8,477 nucleotides of DNA from Bordetella parapertussis (GTDB taxonomy: Bacteria; Pseudomonadota; Gammaproteobacteria; Burkholderiales; Burkholderiaceae_C), in contig CAMDJS010000089.1 in NCBI GenBank assembly GCA_945900685.1, positions 1 to 8,477 of the forward strand. Reading direction: 5' to 3'. The notes below the pieces were generated by a model, which saw only the letters and a list, made by a program, of their open reading frames with translations, did not search any database and was not told where the DNA came from. Below, piece by piece: positions 1-5,165 of this stretch. The position numbers were made by a program, and so were the translations under genes. The first letter of the stretch is position 1, and every line of letters starts with the position of its first letter.

Positions 1-1
1 T

Positions 2-367
2 GTGCGCAAATCCATCGAGCCGGCTTTTGCAGATCCGAGCGCGCTGGATGACAAGATGGTCAGTCGTTACCACGACATGCTCAGAGCACCGGGCGTCAGG
101 GGGGCTATTTTGGAAAGAGGCAATCAAACCATTTACACAGACCCGGTGCTCCGCTTGAAAAAAATCAAGGCGCCCACTTTGCTCCTTTGGGGAGAGGAGG
201 ACAAAATGATTCCCAGCAGCAATGCGGCAAGCTATGCGGGGGTTTTAGCGCAGTCTCAAACTGTCTTCATTCCCAAACTGGGGCATCTGCTGCATGAAGA
301 GCAGGCAGATATCGGTCTGGCGCAGCTTGTCGAGTTTTTAGACGCCAGGCTATTCAGCGCCAAATAG
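2..367 (+). CDS. Alpha/beta hydrolase, C-terminal fragment (5' end outside window)
   Basis: The reading frame is open from the window edge, so this is the last 121 or so residues of a longer protein; the GTG at position 2 is probably an internal valine codon. The visible part matches the C-terminal half of an alpha/beta-hydrolase fold: a strand APTLLLWGEED (residues 58-67) presents the acidic catalytic residue (D67, GEEDKMIP), and GHLLHEE (94-100) supplies the catalytic histidine H95. The nucleophile elbow must lie upstream of the window. The substrate cannot be told. BchO, a hydrolase-fold protein of photosynthesis clusters, is a possible alternative, but nothing visible singles it out, and many Burkholderiales carry generic hydrolases of this type. 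It converges on the HiPIP gene with a 35-bp gap, so it is not part of the crtE operon. The fold is secure; the function is not. Confidence 0.8.
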   Translation: MRKSIEPAFADPSALDDKMVSRYHDMLRAPGVRGAILERGNQTIYTDPVLRLKKIKAPTLLLWGEEDKMIPSSNAASYAGVLAQSQTVFIPKLGHLLHEEQADIGLAQLVEFLDARLFSAK

Positions 368-391
368 CCCTTCGGGTCCGGGATTCAGTAC

Positions 392-414
392 AAAGGTCTG
401 GCTCAGCCCTTTTT
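392..414 (+). terminator. Weak candidate terminator between convergent genes
   Basis: AAAGG (392-396) pairs with CCTTT (408-412) across an 11-nt loop, and a run of five T ends at 414. The stem is short and AT-rich on its outer side, and it overlaps the 3' end of the HiPIP gene on the other strand. It sits where the hydrolase transcript should end, which is the main reason to list it. Confidence 0.22.
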
Positions 415-723
415 GGCGTAGGCCGAGCACCATGCTTTGGCGGCAACTTGCTTGCCAGGAAACAGCGGGCATCCCCCCGCAGTGGAGTTCGCAGCGCCTT
501 GGTACAGGATGCAATTGCTGCAAATTTGTCCGGCCACATGCCTAGGCTGCTGTTTAGTGTCAATTTTGCTGGCATCCGCTTTGTAGCCCAGTGTTTTGGC
601 CTGACTGTCGCTTTCAAGCAGCATGGTTTGCGCCTGTACGCTCAAAACGCTCAATGTTGCACACGATGCTGCAACTGTCTTCAACATAAGAACACGGCGT
701 GTGATGGGGGCCTTGAAAGTCAT
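403..723 (-). CDS. hip: High-potential iron-sulfur protein (HiPIP), exported precursor
   Basis: Small periplasmic [4Fe-4S] electron carrier; in related purple betaproteobacteria HiPIP donates electrons to the photosynthetic reaction centre, usually through its cytochrome subunit. The 106-residue product has the four cluster cysteines C68, C71, C85 and C99 (C-x2-C-x13-C-x13-C), with the typical surroundings ILYQG, GGCPLFPGK and WCSAYAKK. The mature part closely resembles what I remember of Rhodoferax HiPIP. Residues 1-32 look like a signal peptide with twin arginines (TRRVLMLK, 8-15) and a small-residue region ending VQAQ, fitting Tat export of a prefolded cluster protein. The ATG at 723-721 is chosen because AAGGG lies 5 nt upstream and it starts directly at the signal peptide; the frame is open further upstream (ATGs at 750 and 795), but that extension has no signal-peptide character. 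The gene is divergent from crtE. Family call secure; the role in photosynthesis is inferred from context. Confidence 0.92.
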   Translation of the reverse strand: MTFKAPITRRVLMLKTVAASCATLSVLSVQAQTMLLESDSQAKTLGYKADASKIDTKQQPRHVAGQICSNCILYQGAANSTAGGCPLFPGKQVAAKAWCSAYAKKG

Positions 724-783
724 TTTTTCCCTTGTTGCGAGGATATTCATTGGCGGATGCAAAGCAGCCCCTCGTGGGGGTAC

Positions 784-809
784 CTTGGCGCACATGGCGC
801 TGCGCCGAG
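784..809 (-). repeat. Inverted repeat in the HiPIP upstream region
   Basis: The arms 784-792 (CTTGGCGCA) and 801-809 (TGCGCCGAG) pair over nine positions with one T-G wobble and an 8-nt spacer. If HiPIP is transcribed from further upstream, this would form a GC-rich hairpin in its mRNA leader, about 60 nt before the start codon. The function is unknown. Confidence 0.45.
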
Positions 810-845
810 TTCGAATTAGCAGGAACTAATGTATCAAAAAGGCAC

Positions 846-855
846 TGAGCGCTCA
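846..855. promoter_or_regulatory. Perfect palindrome TGAGCGCTCA, possible operator
   Basis: This 10-bp perfect palindrome has the GC-centred shape typical of LacI-family operator cores. It lies about 120 bp upstream of the HiPIP start codon and about 60 bp upstream of the crtE operators. A palindrome of this length can occur by chance, and no regulator gene is visible in the window. Confidence 0.25.
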
Positions 856-868
856 CGGATTGTTGCGT

Positions 869-889
869 GCCCTGCCTGCGTTTCAGGGC
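869..889. repeat. Inverted repeat GCCCTG/CAGGGC
   Basis: GCCCTG at 869-874 and CAGGGC at 884-889 are perfect complements around a 9-nt spacer. The repeat abuts the next palindrome, CCGCT-GT-AGCGG at 889-900, which shares one base with it. Confidence 0.45.
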
Positions 890-894
890 CGCTG

Positions 895-915
895 TAGCGG
901 GCGCACCGCCCGCTG
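895..915. repeat. GC-rich inverted repeat immediately upstream of the crtE operators
   Basis: AGCGGGC (896-902) and GCCCGCT (908-914) are perfect complements around the 5-nt loop GCACC, and 895/915 add a T-G wobble. The repeat ends 2 bp before the first CrtJ/PpsR-type palindrome. Its left arm is shared with the palindrome at 889-900 (CCGCT-GT-AGCGG), so the two hairpins exclude each other. No T-run follows on either strand, so it is not a standard intrinsic terminator. Confidence 0.55.
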
Positions 916-916
916 G

Positions 917-934
917 TGTCAACCCATATTGACA
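917..934. promoter_or_regulatory. CrtJ/PpsR-type operator 1 of crtE
   Basis: The sequence is TGT, twelve bases, ACA, matching the TGT-N12-ACA palindrome recognised by the photosynthesis regulator CrtJ/PpsR. Its right half-site coincides with the last three bases of the TTGACA -35 box. Exactly 8 bp separate it from operator 2, the spacing known from cooperative CrtJ binding at the Rhodobacter bchC promoter. The motif is seen directly; binding is inferred. Confidence 0.75.
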
Positions 935-956
935 TTGTTTTGTGTGGTGATATATT
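929..956 (+). promoter_or_regulatory. Sigma-70-type promoter of crtE
   Basis: A perfect -35 box TTGACA (929-934) and a -10 box TATATT (951-956, five of six consensus bases) are separated by 16 bp. Transcription should start near 963, giving a leader of about 46 nt before the crtE ATG. Both boxes are covered by the paired operators, as expected for repression by blocking RNA polymerase. Confidence 0.7.
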
Positions 957-960
957 GACA
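943..960. promoter_or_regulatory. CrtJ/PpsR-type operator 2 of crtE
   Basis: This second TGT-N12-ACA palindrome begins 8 bp after operator 1 and covers the whole -10 box. Two matches at the canonical spacing are much less likely to be chance than one. Confidence 0.75.
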
Positions 961-1008
961 CTCAGATCTGTCATTTTTGCTTGACGAGTTCCTCAACAAG
1001 GGGGTGTT

Positions 1009-1938
1009 ATGAGTCTATTGGAGCGAGCCGAAGAGGCGCTGAAGTCACACTTTCAAACGGCAGCCGGTGTCGGAGCTCCGCCCAGATTGCAGGCTGCCAT
1101 GCAGCACGCAGTGTTCTCCGGCGGTGCCAGAATCCGCCCCCAGCTCTGCATGGCAGTGGCCACTGCCTGTGGTGACGACGCACCAGAACTCACGAATGCG
1201 GCTGCGGTGGCTTTGGAACTCATGCACTGTGCTTCCCTGGTGCACGATGACATGCCCACGTTTGACAACGCCGATGTCCGCCGTGGACGGCCCACAGTCC
1301 ACAAAGCCTTCAGCGAGCCCTTGGCCTTGTTGTCTGGCGACGGTTTGATCGTCATGGCTTACCAGGTTCTGTTGCAGGCGGGTCGCCAACACCCCGAACG
1401 CTTGATCATGTTGATGGACAACCTCTCGCGCGGCGTAGGCCTGCCTGGTGGCATCGTGGCTGGTCAAGCTTGGGAGTGTGAAACCGCTGCAGATTTGGCG
1501 CAATACCAGCGCTCTAAAACCGGTGCCCTGTTTGTTTCGGCAACCTGTGCGGGTGCTATTGCCAGCGGTCGTGCCTGCGAGCCTTGGGCGCCCTTGGGCG
1601 CTTTTTTGGGCGAGGCTTATCAAGTGGCCGATGACATTCGTGACGTGCTGGGCGACATTGCCAGCTTGGGTAAACCGGTTGGCCAGGACACGCTGAATGA
1701 CCGACCCAGCTCTGCGCAAGCGATGGGCCTGGAGGGTGCGATCGCCCACTTTGACGCGCTGATCAAGCAAGCCGGTGATGCGATTCCAGATTGCACTCAC
1801 CGTGACATGCTGGTGAAGTTGGTGCTGCTGGAGTCCGAGCGCCTGGTGCCCAAGTCCATGAGCGAAGGCTACCGCAAACCAGCAGCGTCTGTGCTGCCGG
1901 TCAAAGCCCCGGCAACGCGTTCAGCTGCCGCCCGCTGA
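1009..1938 (+). CDS. crtE: Geranylgeranyl diphosphate synthase
   Basis: Cytoplasmic prenyltransferase that extends allylic diphosphates with isopentenyl diphosphate to C20, the precursor of carotenoids (through phytoene) and of the bacteriochlorophyll side chain. The 309-residue product shows GGARIRPQL (38-46) near the N-terminus, the first aspartate-rich motif DDMPTFDNADVRRGRPT (80-96; D80, D81, D86), the YQRSKTGALF segment with K170, and the second aspartate-rich motif DDIRD (208-212). These mark a functional E-type synthase of short-chain type. The ATG at 1009 has AAGGGGG ending 4 nt upstream. The last 25 or so residues are Ala/Pro-rich and probably a disordered tail. It is the first gene of the crtEF-bchCXYZ-puf superoperon and has its own promoter with paired CrtJ/PpsR-type operators. 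Chain length (C20 against C15) rests on context as well as motifs. Confidence 0.94.
   Translation: MSLLERAEEALKSHFQTAAGVGAPPRLQAAMQHAVFSGGARIRPQLCMAVATACGDDAPELTNAAAVALELMHCASLVHDDMPTFDNADVRRGRPTVHKAFSEPLALLSGDGLIVMAYQVLLQAGRQHPERLIMLMDNLSRGVGLPGGIVAGQAWECETAADLAQYQRSKTGALFVSATCAGAIASGRACEPWAPLGAFLGEAYQVADDIRDVLGDIASLGKPVGQDTLNDRPSSAQAMGLEGAIAHFDALIKQAGDAIPDCTHRDMLVKLVLLESERLVPKSMSEGYRKPAASVLPVKAPATRSAAAR
1586..1607 (+). terminator. Terminator-like hairpin inside crtE
   Basis: GCGCC (1588-1592) and GGCGC (1597-1601) are perfect complements around the tetraloop CTTG, extendable by two G-U wobbles, and are followed directly by six T (1602-1607). This has the shape of an intrinsic terminator on the coding strand but lies in mid-gene, at codons 193-200. 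Translating ribosomes would normally mask it. It may simply reflect the codons for APLGAFLG. Confidence 0.35.
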
Positions 1939-1954
1939 ACCTCCAAAGTCTGTA

Positions 1955-3133
1955 ATGACACAGCCGATGGACCTCACCAGCGTCCCCTATGCGTTCCGGG
2001 ATGTCACCTCCTGGCGTGACCGTTTATTGCAGCGTCTGGAGCGTATGTACGCCAGCCCTGCCTTGTATCAGTGGTCCTTGAAGAACCCCTTGACGCGCTG
2101 GATCGTAAAGCGGCGCACGCAAAAACTTTTTGACCTGATGTCCGGTTTTGTCTACACCCAGGTCATGCTGGGTTGTTTGCGCTTGGACTTGTTCAAGCAA
2201 CTGCATCATGCGCCGGCAGATTTACAGCAAATTGCGCAGCGCGTGAAAGTGCCTGAGCCGGTGTTGCAACGCTTGCTCTTGTCTGCCGTTTCCCTGGGTT
2301 TGTTGGAGTGCCGCAGCCAATCGCGTTTCGGTCTGGGGCCGCTGGGAGTTCCTTTGGCGGTGCATGAGGGCATTGGCGCCATGATTGAGCACAACCATTT
2401 GCTGTATTGCGACATGCAAGACCCTATCGGTTTTTTGCAGAACGCCTGGCAAGGTGGCATGGCTGAGTACTGGCCTTATGCGCATGACGCTCAAGCGGCT
2501 GAGCGTGTGGCCAGCGAAAAATTCCAACGCTATTCGGATTTGATGGCCGCATCGCAAGGGTTTGTGGTTCAAGAGATCTTGTCATCCTATTCATTCGCAG
2601 ACCACCGTTGCGTTTTGGATGTGGGTGCCGGCAAGGGCCGGTTCACCAGCGAGCTGGCGGTGCATGCGCCGCACTTGCAGTTGAAATTATTTGATTTACC
2701 GCCGGTTCTGGAGTTGGCAGGCGCTAATTTCAAGGCCAAAGGTTTGAGTGACAGAGCAAGCCTGTACCCCGGCAATTTTTTGCACGATGCCTTGCCACAA
2801 GGCGCTGATTTGGTGACCTTGGTACGCGTCGCCCATGACCACCCGGACGAGGTGGTAAAGCAACTGCTGCAAAAAATTCACGCAGCACTTCCCGCAGGCG
2901 GCGTGCTGCTCTTGGCCGAGCCGATGGCGCAAACCCGGTCTGAGTTCAATCCGGGTGCAACCCAAACAGACGCTTACTTTCATTTTTATCTGCTGGCCAT
3001 GGGCGCGGGCCGCCTGAGAACGCCGGAAGAGTTGATGCGATTGATGACCCAGGCCGGCTTTGCAGATGTGCAGCGTGTGAACAACACCATGCCTATCCAT
3101 GCGCAGCTGCTGCTGGGGCTCAAAGCTAAGTGA
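1955..3133 (+). CDS. crtF: Carotenoid O-methyltransferase (hydroxyneurosporene/demethylspheroidene type)
   Basis: SAM-dependent methyltransferase that methylates the C-1 hydroxyl group of acyclic carotenoids in the spheroidene/spirilloxanthin pathway. The 392-residue product has the usual CrtF length: an N-terminal winged-helix dimerisation region (about 60-135), then a Rossmann domain with SAM motif I LDVGAGKGRF (221-230), the acidic strand end KLFDLPPVLELA (244-255), and RVAHDHPDE (291-299), where H294 aligns with the catalytic histidine of caffeate-type O-methyltransferases. LLLAEPM (318-324) is the following motif. It lies 16 bp after crtE and should be cotranscribed. The ATG at 1955 lacks a clear ribosome binding site; an in-frame ATG at 1967 is possible, but neither is better supported. 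Its presence implies methoxylated carotenoids. The hydratase and desaturase genes crtC and crtD, often found upstream, are not in the window. Confidence 0.93.
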   Translation: MTQPMDLTSVPYAFRDVTSWRDRLLQRLERMYASPALYQWSLKNPLTRWIVKRRTQKLFDLMSGFVYTQVMLGCLRLDLFKQLHHAPADLQQIAQRVKVPEPVLQRLLLSAVSLGLLECRSQSRFGLGPLGVPLAVHEGIGAMIEHNHLLYCDMQDPIGFLQNAWQGGMAEYWPYAHDAQAAERVASEKFQRYSDLMAASQGFVVQEILSSYSFADHRCVLDVGAGKGRFTSELAVHAPHLQLKLFDLPPVLELAGANFKAKGLSDRASLYPGNFLHDALPQGADLVTLVRVAHDHPDEVVKQLLQKIHAALPAGGVLLLAEPMAQTRSEFNPGATQTDAYFHFYLLAMGAGRLRTPEELMRLMTQAGFADVQRVNNTMPIHAQLLLGLKAK

Positions 3134-3138
3134 TTACC

Positions 3139-3167
3139 CTAGATTTTAAGAAATAATGTAAATCTAG
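3139..3167. repeat. 8-bp inverted repeat between crtF and bchC
   Basis: CTAGATTT (3139-3146) and AAATCTAG (3160-3167) are perfect complements around a 13-nt AT-rich spacer, followed by TTT. The right arm lies wholly within the first bchC operator and ends 2 bp before the -35 box. It could be a weak attenuator for readthrough from crtF, or a binding site for another regulator. The stem is AT-rich and would be unstable in RNA. Confidence 0.5.
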
Positions 3168-3174
3168 TTTGACA
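3157..3174. promoter_or_regulatory. CrtJ/PpsR-type operator 1 of bchC
   Basis: A TGT-N12-ACA palindrome whose ACA forms the last three bases of the TTGACA -35 box. The arrangement is the same as in the crtE promoter, including the 8-bp gap to operator 2. The bchC promoter is the classical CrtJ target in Rhodobacter. Confidence 0.8.
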
Positions 3175-3197
3175 CTTTAATATGTAAGTTTAAGAAT
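3169..3197 (+). promoter_or_regulatory. Sigma-70-type promoter of bchC
   Basis: A perfect TTGACA (3169-3174) is followed after 17 bp by AAGAAT (3192-3197), four of six -10 consensus bases. The predicted start of transcription falls at about 3203-3205, on the bchC start codon itself. The stretch around it is very AT-rich compared with the flanking genes, as expected for a promoter. Confidence 0.6.
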
Positions 3198-3200
3198 ACA
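3183..3200. promoter_or_regulatory. CrtJ/PpsR-type operator 2 of bchC
   Basis: This second TGT-N12-ACA palindrome begins exactly 8 bp after operator 1, covers the -10 box and ends 3 bp before the bchC ATG. Confidence 0.8.
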
Positions 3201-3203
3201 GAT

Positions 3204-4154
3204 ATGAAATCAACAGCAGTCGTTTTTGATGACCCCGGGCACATGTCTCTGCAGGCTTTAGAGTTGCCGCAGCTGCAGGACGGTCAAGTCGAAGTGGCAG
3301 TCCAGTTCAGCGGTATCAGCACCCGCACAGAGCGCATGTTGTGGGATGGCAGCGTCCAGGCCATGCAAGGCATGTACCCCTTGGTGCCCGGTTACGAATC
3401 CGTGGGGCTGGTGGTTAAAGCCGCCGCTGGCAGCAAGCTCAAAGAGGGTCAAACGGTTTTTGTCCCTGGTGCCAATTGCTTTACCGGTGTGCGCAGTCTG
3501 TATGGCGGCGCCGCGTCGCGTTTGGTGGTGTCTGACCAAAAAATAGTGCCGGTTTCCAATGCGCTGGGTTCTGAGGCCGTTTTGCTGGCCTTGGCTGCCA
3601 CGGCCTACCACGCTGTTTCCGGCGGCGGCCAGCAAAAGCCTTTCAATCCCCCTGACCTCATCATTGGCCACGGGGTCATGGGACGTTTGCTGGCCCGGCT
3701 CACCGTTGCCGCTGGTTGCCTAGCGCCGACTGTTTGGGAGACGCAAGCAGGGCTGATGCATGGCGGCGATAGCTACAAAGTGATCCGGCCCGAAGAAGAT
3801 GCATGCCACGATTACCAGGCGATCTACGACGTCAGTGGAGACGCTTCCATCCTGGATCAATTGATCCAAAGAATTCGCCCCGGCGGTGAAGTGGTGCTGG
3901 CGGGCTCTTACCCGCAAAACCTGCAGTTCAGCTATGCCCCGGCCTTCATGCGCGAAGCCCGGCTGCGCATTGCTTCTGAATGGAAGCGCCCTGATTTATT
4001 GGCTGTCAATCAGTTGGTCAACAACGGACAGCTTTCTCTCAAAGGTTTGATCACACACGCTCAAAACTTTGAATCTGCCACCGCTGCCTACGAGACTGCA
4101 TTCGGTGATATTTCTTGTCTCAAGATGGTACTGGACTGGAGCGCGCACGCATGA
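3204..4154 (+). CDS. bchC: 3-hydroxyethyl bacteriochlorophyllide a dehydrogenase
   Basis: Oxidises the 3-hydroxyethyl group to the 3-acetyl group of bacteriochlorophyllide a, a late step of bacteriochlorophyll a synthesis. The 316-residue product has the size of known BchC and the medium-chain dehydrogenase layout: a catalytic domain beginning KSTAVVFDDPG with FSGISTRTE (35-43) and VPGYESVGLV (61-70), then a nucleotide-binding domain with the glycine-rich turn GHGVMG (155-160). The zinc-binding residues of classical alcohol dehydrogenases are not evident, as is usual in this family. The ATG at 3204 is supported by the family-typical N-terminus, but it has no good ribosome binding site and almost coincides with the predicted transcription start, so translation may be leaderless or rely on readthrough mRNA from crtEF. 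Its TGA overlaps the bchX ATG in an ATGA quartet, suggesting translational coupling. Confidence 0.93.
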   Translation: MKSTAVVFDDPGHMSLQALELPQLQDGQVEVAVQFSGISTRTERMLWDGSVQAMQGMYPLVPGYESVGLVVKAAAGSKLKEGQTVFVPGANCFTGVRSLYGGAASRLVVSDQKIVPVSNALGSEAVLLALAATAYHAVSGGGQQKPFNPPDLIIGHGVMGRLLARLTVAAGCLAPTVWETQAGLMHGGDSYKVIRPEEDACHDYQAIYDVSGDASILDQLIQRIRPGGEVVLAGSYPQNLQFSYAPAFMREARLRIASEWKRPDLLAVNQLVNNGQLSLKGLITHAQNFESATAAYETAFGDISCLKMVLDWSAHA

Positions 4155-5161
4155 ACACACAAACTTCTAGCAACGAAAAAACGATTCAATTTGTTGATCG
4201 ACTTCGTCATGAGGCAGCCATGCCCCCCGAGCCGGTGATCACCAAAGCGCCGACCAAAGAAACGCAAATCATCGCCATCTATGGCAAAGGTGGTATTGGC
4301 AAAAGCTTCACACTCGCGAACCTGAGCTACATGATGGCGCAGCAGGGCAAGAAAGTTTTGTTGATTGGCTGTGACCCGAAAAGTGACACCACCAGTTTGC
4401 TGTTTGGCGGCCGTGCATGCCCCACCATCATTGAAACTTCCTCAAAGAAAAAATTAGCGGGTGAAGCGGTTGCCATTGGCGATGTCTGCTTTAAGCGCGA
4501 CGGTGTTTATGCCATGGAGCTCGGCGGGCCAGAAGTTGGTCGCGGTTGCGGCGGTCGCGGCATCATCCACGGCTTTGAGCTACTCGAAAAACTCGGCTTT
4601 CATGAGTGGGGTTTTGACTATGTTCTGCTCGACTTCCTGGGCGACGTGGTGTGCGGCGGCTTTGGCCTGCCGATTGCCCGTGACATGTGCCAAAAAGTGA
4701 TTGTGGTGGCCAGCAACGACTTGCAGTCACTGTATGTGGCCAACAACGTGTGCTCTGCGGTGGAATACTTCCGCAAACTTGGTGGCAATGTGGGCGTGGC
4801 CGGCATGGTGATCAACCGTGACGACGGCACCGGCGAAGCCGCTGCCTTTGCCACCAAAGTGGGCATCCCGGTGTTGTCCACCATTCCTGCCAATGAAGAC
4901 ATTCGCAGAAAAAGCGCCAGCTACGAAATCATCGGCCGCCCCGAGTCTGTTTGGGGCCCTATGTTCGCCGAGTTGGCCGCCAACGTCCATACTTCGGTGC
5001 CGATTCGCCCGAACCCCATGACTCAAGACCAGTTGCTGGGCCTGTTTGCAGCTTCTGCTGTCGGTCGCGATGTGGTGCTCGAGCCAGCGACTCAATTTGA
5101 CATGTGCGGCAAGACAGACACCAGCAAGCCCACGCTCGAAGTTGTTTACGACGAAGTATGA
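4151..5161 (+). CDS. bchX: Chlorophyllide a reductase iron protein subunit BchX
   Basis: ATP-dependent reductase component of chlorophyllide a oxidoreductase (COR), homologous to nitrogenase NifH and to BchL. It passes electrons from a [4Fe-4S] cluster to BchYZ, which reduces the C7-C8 double bond of the chlorin ring. The 336-residue product has the P-loop YGKGGIGKS (44-52), the switch-like segment CDPKSD (74-79), and the two bridging cluster cysteines C133 (GRGCGGRG) and C168 (DVVCGGFG), giving four ligands in the homodimer. The ATG at 4151 overlaps the bchC stop (ATGA) and has GGAG 9 nt upstream. The frame is open to an ATG at 4115, but that start would lie deep in bchC and add 12 unrelated residues. 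The roughly 35-residue tail before the P-loop is typical of BchX and not of BchL, which separates it from the dark protochlorophyllide reductase. Confidence 0.97.
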   Translation: MNTQTSSNEKTIQFVDRLRHEAAMPPEPVITKAPTKETQIIAIYGKGGIGKSFTLANLSYMMAQQGKKVLLIGCDPKSDTTSLLFGGRACPTIIETSSKKKLAGEAVAIGDVCFKRDGVYAMELGGPEVGRGCGGRGIIHGFELLEKLGFHEWGFDYVLLDFLGDVVCGGFGLPIARDMCQKVIVVASNDLQSLYVANNVCSAVEYFRKLGGNVGVAGMVINRDDGTGEAAAFATKVGIPVLSTIPANEDIRRKSASYEIIGRPESVWGPMFAELAANVHTSVPIRPNPMTQDQLLGLFAASAVGRDVVLEPATQFDMCGKTDTSKPTLEVVYDEV

Positions 5162-5165
5162 AGCC

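Larger units (their letters stand above)
724..1008. other. HiPIP-crtE divergent intergenic region
   Basis: This 285-bp stretch separates two divergent genes and has no convincing coding sequence. The right end (917-960) holds the crtE promoter with two CrtJ/PpsR-type palindromes. The rest carries a dense set of inverted repeats: 768-779, 784-809, 846-855, 869-889, 889-900 and 895-915. The 5' leader of the HiPIP mRNA must run through its left part, but I found no good -35/-10 pair for HiPIP; a TTGATA hexamer (minus strand, 837-832) lacks a convincing -10 partner. Confidence 0.7.

Noticed and set aside
361..380. CCC-TTC-GGG near the hydrolase stop as a terminator
   Set aside because: The stem is only about 3-4 bp and no T-run follows.
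724..795. Upstream extension of the HiPIP gene to ATGs at 750 or 795
   Set aside because: The added residues have no signal-peptide character, while the ATG at 723 has a good ribosome binding site and starts a Tat-like signal.
448..819. A 123-codon open frame on the + strand across HiPIP
   Set aside because: It runs antisense to a HiPIP gene with all four cluster cysteines; its Cys/Arg-rich product looks like a shadow.
1045..1800. A 251-codon open frame antisense to crtE
   Set aside because: It lies wholly over crtE, whose motifs are complete, and its product has low-complexity composition with no recognisable domain; a codon-bias shadow.
4115..4150. Earlier start codon for bchX
   Set aside because: It would overlap bchC by 40 bp and add residues foreign to the family; the ATGA junction at 4151 is far more typical.
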